Assembly: GCF_000005505.3 (NCBI RefSeq)
Contig: NC_016132.3
Span: 49,862,914-49,926,913, forward strand
DNA length: 64,000 nucleotides
Direction of reading: 5' to 3'
Source: Brachypodium distachyon
Taxonomy: Eukaryota; Streptophyta; Magnoliopsida; Poales; Poaceae
The position numbers were made by a program, and so were the translations under genes. This document shows positions 46,992 to 58,655 of this stretch, one piece after another. Position 1 is the first letter of the stretch. Each line of letters starts with the position of its first letter. The notes under the pieces were generated by a model that was not told where the DNA came from, made no database searches, and saw nothing but the letters and a program-made list of their open reading frames with translations.

Positions 46992-49806
46992 CTGCATACA
47001 GAAGGAAAAGGGAAATACATTAGGAAACACCAAAGAAACAAAGTGAAGAGGGACCATGTGTGCCAATATTGTTAATATTCTGAATCATTAGGTACTGGAA
47101 ATAACAAATATATTTGCATGCGTTCAAATTATCACTATTGCTTGAACAATACCGTGCATTGCTACGGACGAAACAAATACACTACATATTTAAAGAGAAT
47201 GTTCTGCTATCATCTATTATCTTAGATCATATAATCAATAATTGTTCTCATCAAATTGATTTCTGCCAAATCAACAAGTTGATGCAGTCTAAAGGTGTGA
47301 CACACTGTCACCAATTGAGTCTTTTTAAAAGAGTAAAGAAAAGATACTGGCGTCATTAGGAACAGGTCAGTTCAGATTATTATTTTTCCCCATAAGCACG
47401 TGTAAAATATGAAGCATGTAAAGGCCTCGAACAATAAATAAAAAATTAAAGTGTATCGAACGAACCTAGTTCTCTCTCTCTCTCTCTCTCTCTCTCTGGA
47501 AGTATACCTCTATTCAGGTAACACTGCCTAGATTTAAGCAATAAAACCTAGCACTAGCAGTAGCTCATGTTGCCAGACACAGTACAAAACCTCCCCAGGG
47601 AAAGAACTTAATCCCAAATGGGCAAGACATGATCAAAGATCCGGAAAACAGCAATGATGGAAAACATGACAATAAGACATAGGCAGACTCAATAGCAACA
47701 AATAACATGGGCACACCTCTTATTTCTTGGAATTAGAAAGTTGTTATGGATTGATTAATAAATATATCTAATACGCCACAAGAGCATATGTTAAAACTAA
47801 CTAGAAATAAACTGAAAACAATCTTGACATGCAGTCTCATGCTAGAACTCAATAAATGGTTGCAGTGAAATACCTAGCTGTTTGGAAAGTTCAACTGGCA
47901 ATAATTTTAAACAGCAAAAATACAAGATTATAGTAATCATGATGGTCAAAAACATGGGAGGGGGGGGGGCATGACAGAATAATTATATAATCCTGGAGAC
48001 AATTTTTGGAAGAAGCAAATCTCTTTTTTGAGTTTTCTGACAATATACTACAATCCAATGAAGTCTAGCAATGCAAGTTTGTACAGGATCATAGTTTGAT
48101 AGCAGGCTACATAGTTACACGCAAGAGAATTGAGAATACTTAAGGCACCATTTTAACCAAGCAATGTCCCTGCACAAATAAGGAATATGTATTGAATATC
48201 CCGGCTTCAAAAGAACAACATCTCAAAACCTGGGGCACTCAAATGTTCTTCAGAAGTTACAGGTCTGACAACTACACTGATATACGTAGGCAAGGGATTG
48301 AGCCGTTTACAGAGTGAACTAAGTGACCAGATTCCAGATTCACGCGTCACATTAACAGAACATGGAAGCATCTATCTTATCCTATGAATTTATATATTCC
48401 ATTCATAGGGAAACACTTTGCTCGCTAGAAACACAGTAGCAGATAACTTCCCTGAAATAGCAATATAATTATATAGAAGGAGTAGAAAAAAACAGTACTC
48501 TAATGACATTTCTACTGCTCGTAAGTGTATTCCATGAAGCAATGAAACAAGAAAATGAAACGAAACCTATCGCAATGCTAAAGCCAAGAGCACGTAACAA
48601 CCAGAATATTATCACAATTCTGTTGCTGCTGTAGTTGAGTTAAACCATAACCAAAACAACGGAAACATTTGATCATGCAGCACACGTGCACACACACTGA
48701 CACACACAGAATGGATGTGGTAAAGACCTCCCTTGATCCTGCACTAAACATTCCCAAAATGCACGCAAAAAGTATCTAGACGGTGTGCTGGGTGTGTAGA
48801 CTCACCAAAAATTTCTGAAGGTCAGTGGGGGGTAAGTGATAGCTGGATAGGGGCAGAGCTACAACGGTACAAGGGTATGTACACCCACTAGTTTTGGCAA
48901 ACAAAATTTGATTATGTATGTATAATATACATATATACTAGTAATAAATACGCTCAATGATTCGAAGAGTGTTTAACCAAGCAGCACACTCTGTAACTCC
49001 GTCCTCATTTTCTCCTCCAGAATCCCATTCATCCAGCCATGCAAAAAAGCACGACCGGCTGCTATTCCACATTCCCCAATCGAGAAATCAATCAGAAAAT
49101 AAATAGAAAATGTGTGTAACAGCAGCAACAATGTTTCTGGAAATTTGAGCAATCAAAGTAAAAATGGCTAATCAGCATAACAATAGATAGTAATGTTCAT
49201 CAGCTCATCAGAAAGTGTACAGTAACATGCAATTGTACACACACAAAATTCAGACATGGTGCACTGTAATACAAAAAAATACCAACTCGAATTCAATACT
49301 AGCACTGTAAACACATACAGTTTTAACAAAATACTAGGACTGTAACACACAGAATTATAAAGACAATCGACAGAAAATGAAGTCATGAAATTGCCTTCAA
49401 TCGTTCCTAACAATACTTCAAATACCCACAAATTAAAGTTCGCGGATGAAATAACTTGCAGGAAATCTAGGGTTTCTGCTCCAATTAGTATATGCTGCAT
49501 GAGGTTTGGGAGGGGAAGGGCAACGGGGAGCACGCCATGGGTGCAGACAGAGCTTGGTTCGGCTCGATCCGCATCAGAGACGGGGGGAATGCGGGGGAGG
49601 TGGGGATGGGGAGAGGCGGGACTCTGCTCCGTGGGGTAGGTTTGGAAGGTGAAGGGGGCGGCGGGGACGTTCACGCTCTGGTCGAGCTCGGCATGGACCG
49701 CCGCACCGGAGAGGGAGGGGACGCTCGAGATGGGGGTGGATCGGGGCGAGGTGGCTGGACCACGGCCGGGGGGGCTGGAGAATTGCGGGCGGGAGAGAGC
49801 TCTTAC
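46992..49806. other. first intron (5'UTR) of the At4g18490-like gene
   Basis: 2.8 kb, AT-rich. It holds a (TC)n microsatellite at 47470-47498, a CCGTGCATTGCTACGGACGA repeat-like string near 47150, a G run near 47960, and a GGGGCAGAGCTACAACGG string near 48850 that resembles one hAT-type end. No gene is seen inside. Confidence 0.55.
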
Positions 49807-49807
49807 C

Positions 49808-49940
49808 TGCGCCGCCAGCCTCCGTCGACCGCCGCGCGCCGTCGCCGCTGGTCAGGCCCCTTGTGCGCTCGCCCTCTTGTTTCCCCAGTACTTGTGTGCG
49901 GGAAGAAAACGTTTCGGAGAAGGGCCACGCGGGATGAATT
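49808..49940 (-). other. 5'UTR exon of the At4g18490-like gene
   Basis: A GC-rich leader ends GCGGCGCAG followed by GTAAGAG (donor GT at 49806-49805). It pairs with the acceptor TATGCAG at 46998-46992; exon 2 then starts at 46991, 12 bases before the ATG. The 5' end is approximate, and a Tourist-like MITE begins right beyond it. Confidence 0.6.
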
Positions 49941-49950
49941 CGGGGCAATA

Positions 49951-50479
49951 CTGAGGCTGGTCATATCACACTGGGGAGTAACTTTTTTTTTTAGAGAAAG
50001 TGGGGATTAACTAAGGAAGTTATGTAACTCCCTCCCTTCCTAATTAATTGACGCGGCCATCTTTGAAAAAAAATCCTATAAATTTGCGAAATAAACCTGC
50101 AGTTCACGTTCTATTGGAACTTTTGCGAAAAAACCTTGTAAATTTTCGAAATTAACGTGCAGTCCACGTTTAATTGAATATGTGGACTGCAAGTTTATTT
50201 CGGAAATTTACAGGGGTTTCTTTGAAAAAGGCCGGCGTCAATTAATTAGAGACAGAGGGAGTACTAGTCTAAGTTACTACCTTCATAGTGGTTAGTCACA
50301 TATACGTGGTGTCATACATTGTGTCATTTATTAGGTTGTAAACTCATTTTGTTTTGTTTGTGTGATGTTATGGTAACATATCTAGTTACCACAAACATCT
50401 CTCTCCTCATTAATAACATGTCACATCACCAAATTTGCTTAGTTGGCACTTATGTTACTCCCACTATGAGTAGTCTGAG
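49951..50479. mobile_element. Tourist-like (PIF/Harbinger) MITE, interrupted by a Stowaway
   Basis: The left end CTGAGGCTGGTCAT, then GGGGAGTAAC, matches inverted CTCAGACTACTCAT, then GTGGGAGTAAC at the right end. The interior carries CTAGTCTAAGTTACTACC and ATGTTATGGTAACAT, typical of a common grass Tourist family. It lies directly upstream of the At4g18490-like gene. Confidence 0.75.
50027..50261. mobile_element. Stowaway-like MITE nested in the Tourist-like MITE
   Basis: Ends CTCCCTCCCTTCCTAATTAA and inverted CTCCCTCTGTCTCTAATTAA, both followed by TTGACGC or TTGACGCC. TA at 50262-50263; the left TA is one base off. The arms are largely complementary throughout. Confidence 0.85.
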
Positions 50480-50952
50480 CGCTTGGCGTCGGAAGTCAGA
50501 ACTGCGGGACGGGCAGGCCAACTGCGTCGGAAAACAGTGAAAACAATTGGACATTCGGCCCGCTTCCAGCGAGCAATTCCACCGACGTTTAAAGAGTGGA
50601 ATCGACCCATCAAGTATCGATTCTCAATTGATCCTCCGTCCCTGTATACGAACAAGATCAACGACATTTAATATGAGACGGGGAAGTATGGGCATGTTTG
50701 GGTTGTGCCCGAACTAGCTTGCCCCTTGCCAAAATATTGGCAGTCAATGTAAATTTGGTCTTCATTTGGTTTGTTGCCAATAAATTGGTAGCCAAAGGAA
50801 TCTTACTCACCTACCCCACAATATCTTCACAACTTTTGCTAAATATTTGGCCAACTTGGGGCCAAAGAATCCCTAACCAATATTTTGGCTAGCCAATTGT
50901 TGGCAAGAATTGGTATGAACCAAACAACCCATATGTGCGTAAATATCTACTA

Positions 50953-51066
50953 CTCCCTCCGATCAATATTGCTTGTCGAAATATTACATATATCTAGACG
51001 CTTTTTAGCATATATATACATCCATGTTTGGGTAAATTTGAGATAATTAATATGAATCGGAGGGAG
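50953..51066. mobile_element. Stowaway MITE, 114 bp
   Basis: Ends CTCCCTCCGATCAATATT and an inverted match (GAATCGGAGGGAG). TA at the left; the right duplication has mutated to CA. Confidence 0.88.
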
Positions 51067-51444
51067 CACCTGTGTTCCTATAGACATGATCACTTAACTT
51101 TGTTTGAAAGTATTTTTAAAAGTTTTAGAATGGCATCTACTAGCACTCAAGGTATGTATCAAACAACAAGTAATTTTTATACCCCTCCCTATGACCGGAG
51201 GTGACGCGGCGACATGAAAAGAGAGGATGTCGAGTTATGTGGCAGACCTTCAAAGGAGGGAGGTTGCAGCACGAGATCGACTGGCCTAGGCACAATGGTG
51301 GAGTTTGAGCGGGTGTGTGCCACCGAGCTTCAACGCTCCCTGGAGGAGACATATGACTAGAGCAACGTAATCGATGCCACCACTCAAGCATCCGTCTCCA
51401 ATGATGAATGGATGAAGGCATGACCACTACACCCCTGCGTCCAA

Positions 51445-51491
51445 CCCCCCCCCCCCCCCCCCCACCCCCCCACCCACACACACACACACAC
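51445..51491. repeat. C-run and (CA)n microsatellite
   Basis: A run of 19 C, then shorter C runs split by A, then (CA)n. The length may be uncertain in an assembly. Confidence 0.9.
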
Positions 51492-52389
51492 ATCTGGGCT
51501 CCCCGTAGTCAAATTTGAGGGTTTTGAAGAAAAAAATGAGGTCCGACAGCTTCCCCATCTCAGCCCCAGCCGCTCCCTGTATTGCCTTTGGGATCCCCCA
51601 AACTCAGCAGCGCGATGGGGACTCCCCATCCATCAACCGTTCCATCGGAAGGTTCCCTCCCACCAATTCATGCTCTTCCCCGTCTTCCTACTATGTCGCC
51701 AACGCATGATCTTCCCCAGCCACCGGCCGCCACGTCGTCCCGTAGCAGCCTGGGAAAGCTCGGCCAGTCGATGAGGAAGCACGACCGAGATGCGGCTCCA
51801 TGTAAACGCGAAAGGGAGCGGAGGATGGAGCCCGTCCCGGATCTGGTTCGTCCGCCGTCGTTGGGAATGGAGGGCGGCGCTCAGGCTGGGGATGGTGATG
51901 ACGGGCGACGACGCTCGGCACACGCAGGGGCGCATGCGTCGGCGCTGGCCAGAGCAGAGACAGAGAGAGAGCAGCGTCGGGCAGAGTAGAGAGAGAGAAG
52001 TGCTGGGATGGGGAGGGGAATAGCACTGCAAGTCTGCTATTTGTGCATGTAAATTGTTGTAAACTTAGCAATGTACACAAAATTGTTTAAAAAACGGTTA
52101 AATGATATGAATAAAATATGGACGAATGAACTATGGGAGTTGAGATTTGGGATTCCAGTGGGGAGATGAAAAATTTGAGGAGGAAATCTTTTTTAGGGAA
52201 TCTCCGTATGGAGATTTGGGGTTCAAATTTGAGTAGCTGGAGTTGCTCTAAGGATGTAGAAAGCTGCAGAGCTAATAGGACAAGAAACAATGATTGTTTT
52301 GAATGAGAAAATGACCGGGGGTAAGGTTCCCAACTTTGGAGAGCCCATAAATAAGAACAAGTATAATAATAAGGTGTTGTAACATGCTA
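51492..52389. other. spacer, GC-rich with overlapping open frames
   Basis: Open frames exist on both strands between 51540 and 52080, with no recognised domain. I see no splice structure or homology that supports a gene. Confidence 0.35.
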
Positions 52390-52466
52390 CTCTCTCCGAT
52401 CCTAAATTCTTGTCGTGATTTTAATACATGAATTAAAACCATACAAGAATTGAGTATCGGAGGGAG
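52390..52466. mobile_element. Stowaway MITE, 77 bp
   Basis: Ends CTCTCTCCGATCCTAAATTC and an inverted GGAGGGAG end, flanked by TA. Confidence 0.88.
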
Positions 52467-55400
52467 TATAAAATTTTAAAAATCATATTTTTGTTTAGCT
52501 TGAGGGAAGAGAAGGGGAGTGAGCTATAAGCCAATAGCCATGCTAGCTATTGCAACATGTATAGATAATAGATTGTATGTCAACAAATTATAACCAACTT
52601 TCGACTATACTGTCTTGTTACACAAAGAGACATAATTAATCCACTGACCCGGCCGGTTAACACCGACGCTGCTGCCTGTGCAGGCATACTACTGCCGCTG
52701 GACTATTCGCCCATTATTATCGGTTTGCGCTGTCCCTCTGCTCCTCCTGCCTGGCTGCCTGCGCGCGCCTGCCACCGCCAAACGACGACGCCGCCGATGG
52801 CCTGGCCGCGCGCGCCATGGATCATTCGCTCGCTCGCTCACTCATGCGTCGCTATAAAAGTTTTCAAGCCTGCGCGCGCGGCATGCAGGGGCCCCATTCT
52901 GAGGCCTGAGCGCGTGCATGCAGATCCAAGAACTCCCCCCCAGCCCGGCGGCCCTGACGCGTCCCCTTCTCCCTCCCTGTGGCCTCTGCCTCTGCGCCCG
53001 TGTCGATCTGGCCTGGCCAGGGCGCGCGCGGGCCCTTCCCATGCACGTCTCGGGTCGCGCTCTCGCCCTTGGATCAGCGGCGCCACCTGCCCACCTCTTC
53101 CTGCCGAGTTGTCGTGGCCTACGTACCCTCGTGCCTCTGCGTTTTGTCCCCGGCCGGCCGGCCGACTCGATCGATCCATCGCGAGCCTTTGTTTGTGCTC
53201 GCGCCATAGTGTGTCAACCACGTCATTGGACTCTTCCATGCGCTCTCAGACGAGGCTGTTGGATGCCCAGCGATCGTTCTTGCGCAAGGCAGTGTACGTA
53301 CGTACGCAACAGTACAGGGGGAGCGGGAGCGCCTGCTTGGGTTTGGGCCCCGGCCGGCCGGCCGCTCGTCCGGCCGGCGGGGCAGTCGGAGAGCAGGGAA
53401 AGCCTGAAAAGATGAACGTGGCGGAGGCGGCTTAGCCAGCTAAGCTGGCTGTTCTATGAGTACCGATCGAGCACGCGACGTACTTCCCGGCCGGTCGGCT
53501 TATCGCTCCAGAGCTGGATCTGACATATGACAGCTTGCTGTAAACGTACGGTAAAAAAGGCCTCGCAGAAAAAGCAGTATTAGCTGCCGTTTATAGTACT
53601 ACGTGTCAGACTGTCAGCGCTATGTAATTTCTTGTAGATGCTACTCGCTTATATCATGCATGCATGGCTTGGCAGCATGTGATCGAAGAAACCCATCAAG
53701 TTAACTGTTATCGCGACCACCATATGGTGTTAATATCTCTCAAATTAATGTTGCCATTCATGCATCATGTAGGCGTAGATCAGGTGTACAGCTTCTCCAT
53801 GTGGGTAATACGTGTATATGGTGAAAGAGATAGCAAGCTCGTGCTCGGGATTCATGTGCTCGGCACCGCATTTACAGCTATGACGACGACCACTTGTACG
53901 GATGTAGAGATGCAGACAAAGGGCGAAGTGAGGGTTACTATTACTCCTACGGAGCAGAGAGGTGTAATTAATTGTTGGTCGGGCCGGGAAGAAGCAGATT
54001 AAAAGCGTTTTGTACATTTGGAGGCCCACATATACGTACATTCATTTGTACATCTTTTTTTTTTTGCGGGTACATTTGTTCATTATTATTCCTGGGAAGT
54101 GGGAACTGAAAGGTAACTTCAGCGATGAAAGGATGCGTTTCACCCTCTCCTTGGAGATTGTTTTCGGAAGGCTCGTGCGTGATGGACAACTTACTTAGCG
54201 AAATTAGAGTTTGACCTTGCACGGAGAATGTGGAGACAAACACCAGCAATTCCCCATTGCTCTCTTGCGTCAAAGGCTCAAACAAGCTATCACCGGGTGG
54301 TAGTGGTAAAGAAAAGGAGCTACCGCCAGTCGGTACAGCTAATATGCAAGCGATATATTTTAATTTCTTTCTTGTGTCGGCTCAACGAGCTAGTGCACTA
54401 AAACCACGACAAGTATTTAGAAACAGAGAGAGTAGTATGCACACGCACGTACACTTGCTTCAGCAGAATGTACGGCAAGGTGTGCATCAATTAATTAGTT
54501 AAGTTAACCATCGGTGCAAAATCAGTTATCGCAACCATGCAATTAAAAGTATACGAGTACATTCATTAATCAAGCCGTACTTGATGAATCACATCATGAC
54601 ACATGCTGACAGTAGTATATATACATACGTCAAGATCGTCTCTCTGCATGCATGCATGTGGTTCGTGGACCTAGTTATCTTAGCTACTTGCAATTGAGAT
54701 ATGTCGATCCAGCACAGCAACTGGCCGGCCTGGGGTGGGCATGGCATGCAAGACCGACCGGTTCTAATAAGAAGAGTTTGTCGACCCAGACGACCACACT
54801 GACACGATAATTGAATAGGCCAGGAAGAGATGGAATCCGCTCTATGCAAGAGGCACTTAATTCATGGGACACATTTTTTTCAGGCAAGGCGAGATCAACC
54901 TAGTTTAGAAATCCTGCATGAAGCCACGTGAATGCATGTACCGGCCTAAACCAACAAGCAGACGAGCCAGGATCGAGGCCGGCACGAGAGGACGGACCAG
55001 TAAAACAAATTGTCTGGCGGGTCCAAATAATTGGTGCGTACGCATTGAGTGCATGCGAGCAAGAGTTGATGGATCTAGCACCTAGCTGCATGCAGCCTAC
55101 TCGTTACGCGCAGGGGAGGTAGTTAATGGGAGAGGAAATGCACTGTGCCTCTGCGATGGCGCGGTCGGGTACCACACACTAGGTTTGGTACCTCGGTGCA
55201 GTGGAAGAAGGCACTTGTCGTATCGTAAACGCGCCTAGAGCTTTCAGAGATAACTGGTCGGAACCATGCATGCAATGCAACGCATGCAACAAATATATGA
55301 GCCATAGCATAGAAACCGCAATGCAAATTTCTAACACAAACACAAAAGCACTTTGCGGCACAAACACAACATTTGCAATAGACTCATAATCATTGCAACA

Positions 55401-55979
55401 TGTTACTCGTATGCTTGCAACAAACAACACATGCGCTCGCGACATGTTGACAACCTACGCAACATCGATGTCTCAAGTTCACCAACCTCTCGCCATCAAC
55501 AACGGAGATCCCAACTTCGTGGATTCAGACTCACCGGTGATAAACACGACACACCGAAAGCCACGTCCATTGGAGCAAGAACGGGCGACCCTAGACCCAT
55601 TCCACGTAGTCCCAACATCTTACCAAGCTCGGCAGAATATATTGTATCCTTCGTTTCGAGCTCCACCATGAGGTCATCCATGGTTCGAGGAGGATGAGGA
55701 GATGGAGGGAAATGTCTTCGATCGAGGGGTACGTGGAGGAGGGAAGATAGCTCGGAGAGAGAAAGAGGAGGACATGTAGGAGGTAGAGGAAGACAAGATA
55801 AAGAATGGGTGTGGTGGGCGCATTTGTGAGAGGAGGCAAGGAGAGAATCACGCGATCGAGCGGATCACCGGGATGATCCAATGGATGGATAGTTTTGGAA
55901 TCGTTTATCTATTACTCTAGTACTTAGAAGAATTGAGCACTTCCTAAAATTGACCGTACAGTTAGCTGTTGGCCAGTTA
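52467..55979. other. long spacer, GC-rich island at 52650-53450
   Basis: 52852-52860 has a plus-strand TATA box (CTATAAAAG) followed by 550 bp of GC-rich sequence with open frames in several phases, none with a known domain. It may be a non-coding transcript or a chance promoter. 54390-54435 holds a lone Stowaway end (GACAAGTATTTAGAAACAGA). 55290-55520 is rich in CAACA and CAACAT. No gene is claimed. Confidence 0.35.
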
Positions 55980-56315
55980 AGGGCATGTACAATGGTTGAT
56001 AAGACTGTCTTATCTTAGGCATTCCACGTCAATTAGAAAAGACAACAAAACATGTTGTACAATGAGTTATCTCTTAGTGTTCTATCTTAAAATTAATGTT
56101 TAGATGAATAAAATTAACTAAATAAATGCTAAGAAAATGTGAAATCTAGTACAATGGTAAATTTGCCTTATCTTTGCCTTATCATTCTTGTGAAGAGATT
56201 ACCTCTTAATTAAGAGAAGGCTTGTACTTTTTCTTCGTTTCTCTTTTTTCACATCAGATTTTATCATATGTGGCATCGCTAAAAAAATGCTAACGTCACC
56301 CCATTGTACATGCCC
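55980..56315. mobile_element. Tourist/Harbinger-like MITE, 336 bp
   Basis: Inverted ends GGGCATGTACAATGG and CCATTGTACATGCCC, with TTA at 55977-55979 and 56316-56318 as the three-base duplication typical of PIF/Harbinger elements. It sits about 420 bp upstream of the TCP gene TATA box. Confidence 0.9.
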
Positions 56316-56739
56316 TTATCTGCTACTCGTAGTTTGTCTAAGATCGATGAAATCCAATATACGCGATGCATGCACAACGTATGACACACATACAGTCGCA
56401 CGTGTCCATAGACTCATACTGTACACGACTTTGCAATAAAATAGACATGACCCAATGTACTTATGTACACACAAATATATCGGCCAACAGCGTATGATGT
56501 TATGCGCGGGCGCGAGTTCAGTGTTATTAGCGAAAAGAGCGACGGGGAGAATTTAATGTGTGCTTCTTCTCGCAAGCATTAAGATCGGAAAATCGATGCA
56601 GAGAGTGATCTGTCTGAGAGGGAACGATGTATGTACGTACGTGATCCCACCAAAGTCTCTGTCCTACACCCTGACTTGGCCTGCCCTGCGCCTCTGTCCG
56701 CGCCACCCTCTTCCTGCATCATCCTACCAATCTATACTT

Positions 56740-56746
56740 CTATATA
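56740..56746 (+). promoter_or_regulatory. probable TATA box of the TCP gene
   Basis: CTATATAG about 40 bases above the ATG at 56783. Its spacing fits transcription start near 56770. Confidence 0.5.
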
Positions 56747-56782
56747 GACTCTTCCCCCCTCCCTTCTCGTACACACACACAC

Positions 56783-56839
56783 ATGTACAGACAATGCTCT
56801 CTTAAACTCAATACACGGCACGTCCTTTTCGAGGTGTTG
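56783..56839 (+). CDS. possible first coding exon of the TCP gene (19 codons)
   Basis: An ATG at 56783 opens 19 codons (MYRQCSLKLNTRHVLFEVL) that end exactly at a good donor (TTG then GTAAGAA). Joined to an AG at 57328-57329 the frame continues into the TCP exon without a stop. The peptide itself is not one I know from TCP proteins, and the acceptor has a weak pyrimidine tract, so this exon is a proposal. Confidence 0.35.
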
Positions 56840-57329
56840 GTAAGAAATACTAGTAGCAAATTATTATCCACCTTTTGGAGGGGAGGTATCTCTCTGTAGA
56901 TCTTCCTTCATCCGCTCCCCTATCCCAGTGTAAGCTTAGCTAGCAGCCTAGCACACAAAGAGCTAGATTGCCAAGATAAGATCTGCACTGCACTCGCTGC
57001 CCTCTTTTGCTCGTCACTTTCACAAAAGAGAGGCCGGCCGACTAGCTCTAGCCTATAGGGTAGTAGCTACTAGCTTGCACCAGCGCTAGCTATAGCTATT
57101 GCGAGCTGGTGTGGTGGTTCCGCCGTGGCCATTAAACCTTTTTCCTCATCAACATGGGCAAGAGCTGAGAGCTTCGGCTAGGCGCAGCGCAGCATAAGAT
57201 ATGTCAATCGCATGCAGGAATAGTGTATAGGCCCTCCTGTTGTCATTTTTCTTTCTCTTCGATCTGTGCTGTTCAATTTCTTCCCGGCCGGTGGGCGGGG
57301 TTATTGTGTGGGGAGTGCAATTGAGGTAG

Positions 57330-58655
57330 CTCAAGCTGGAGGAGGACAAGAACCAGTTGTCCAGGGGCTTAGACCCTTGGAACAACCCTACGGGCGCCAC
57401 CAGCACCTTGCACTACCTGCTCCAGGAGAAGGAGAGAGCGCAGGCGCAGGAGCAGCTCCAGATCTACCACCACCACCAGCAGCAAGCTGCATCAGCTGGG
57501 TTCACCAGCTTCCTCCAGCAGCACCAACAACACCGGAGGCAGCATCAGGCAGCCACCAAGGGAGGATCAGGGGATGGCAGCAGGAGCAGCGGCGAATCGA
57601 CGCCCGTGGCCGTGGACGCCGCCCAGCTCGTGGCCGCGGCAACGGCATTCGGGAGCGGCCGCATCGTGCGGTCGGCCGCCGGGCGCAAGGACCGGCACAG
57701 CAAGGTGTGCACGGCGCGCGGGCTGCGCGACCGCCGCGTCCGCCTGGCCGCGCACACGGCCATCCGCTTCTACGACGTGCAGGACCGCCTCGGCTACGAC
57801 CGCCCCAGCAAGGCCGTCGACTGGCTCATCCGCAACGCCAAGGCCGCCATCGAGGAGCTCCCCGACCGCCCGGACGAAGGGGTGGCGCCGCCCGCCGAGC
57901 CGGCCCACGAGCAGACGTCCACCGAGCAGCAGGTGACCTCCACGTCGTCCTACGGCTTCGGCAACAACAACCCCGGTCCCGGCGCCATGAGTACCAGCTC
58001 CTTCCTTCATTCTCTCGGCGGGGGCGCAGCAGACCAAGTCTCCGACAACGTCAAGTCATTGTTTCCCTCCTCGTCCAACGCCAACGAAGAGTACGGCCGG
58101 GGCTCCCCACCGGACCTCCTGTCGCGCACGACCAGCAGCCAGCCGTCGCCGCAGGAGCTATGCCTCACCCTCCAGTCCAACAATAACAACATCTTTGGCC
58201 ATGACGGCCATCACGGCGTGAATGTGATGTCTAATGCAGGAGGCGTTCCAGGTTGGCCGGACCACGTCCAGAGAATGCCGCCATGGCATCAGCATGCCTC
58301 GGAAAACAACGGCGCCGGAGAGCAGGGCGGCCGTGGCGACGGCGGCGGCTACATGTTTGGCATGCCGCCGCCACGGCAAGGGGCGCTGGACCAGAGCGGC
58401 CAGCTCTTCTCGTCCCATGGGGAACCCCTTCAGTCCAGTGGCGGAGGCGGCGGCTGGGCCGCGTCGGCTCGCGCTTGGCTAGACCCTCTCGCCGCAATCG
58501 GCAGCCAGCCAACGGCACTGTCTGGGCCGCATCTCGGGCTCAGCCACCTTGTTGCCGGAGGCGGCGGGTTTATGGGGTTCCTCGCTCCCGCGGCTCAGCG
58601 GCTCCATCTCCAGGGCGACGAGGAGCAAGGAAGTGAAGTGATGAGAAGGGACTGA
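57330..58655 (+). CDS. class II CIN-type TCP transcription factor, main exon
   Basis: Known: TCP proteins are plant bHLH-like DNA-binding regulators. CIN-type members restrain leaf cell division and are cut by miR319. Seen: the TCP domain lies at 57681-57860 and shows [19 protein letters not shown] (basic region), [19 protein letters not shown] and [17 protein letters not shown]. The basic region has the class II spacing and resembles rice PCF5-type proteins. Gln/His-rich sequence precedes it, and Gly/Ser-rich sequence with PQELCLTLQ follows. A miR319 site is at 58419-58438. The stop TGA is at 58653-58655. No ATG is in frame before the domain: a TAG at 57327-57329 closes the frame upstream, so a 5' exon is needed (see 56783-56839). 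Without it the exon encodes 441 residues. Confidence 0.93.
   Translation, partial: LKLEEDKNQLSRGLDPWNNPTGATSTLHYLLQEKERAQAQEQLQIYHHHQQQAASAGFTSFLQQHQQHRRQHQAATKGGSGDGSRSSGESTPVAVDAAQLVAAATAFGSGRIVRSAAGRKDRHSKVCTARGLRDRRVRLAAHTAIRFYDVQDRLGYDRPSKAVDWLIRNAKAAIEELPDRPDEGVAPPAEPAHEQTSTEQQVTSTSSYGFGNNNPGPGAMSTSSFLHSLGGGAADQVSDNVKSLFPSSSNANEEYGRGSPPDLLSRTTSSQPSPQELCLTLQSNNNNIFGHDGHHGVNVMSNAGGVPGWPDHVQRMPPWHQHASENNGAGEQGGRGDGGGYMFGMPPPRQGALDQSGQLFSSHGEPLQSSGGGGGWAASARAWLDPLAAIGSQPTALSGPHLGLSHLVAGGGGFMGFLAPAAQRLHLQGDEEQGSEVMRRD
58419..58438 (+). promoter_or_regulatory. miR319 target site in the TCP coding region
   Basis: GGGGAACCCCTTCAGTCCAG, read as GEPLQSS. The 12-base core CCCTTCAGTCCA is fully complementary to miR319. 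This is the conserved cleavage site of CIN-type TCP mRNAs. Confidence 0.88.

Noticed and set aside
51445..51491. Biological meaning of the long C run
   Set aside because: Homopolymer plus (CA)n is a common microsatellite and prone to length error.
52855..52925. MicroRNA hairpin in the GC-rich island
   Set aside because: Pairing between the GCATGC strings is short and interrupted; no known miRNA sequence is present.
52725..53435. 236-codon plus-strand open frame
   Set aside because: Pro/Arg/Ala content expected of GC-rich DNA, long open frames in several phases of both strands, no recognised domain.
57266..58186. 306-codon frame overlapping the TCP exon
   Set aside because: Wrong phase: the TCP domain, the ELCLTLQ string and the miR319-encoded peptide all lie in the other frame.
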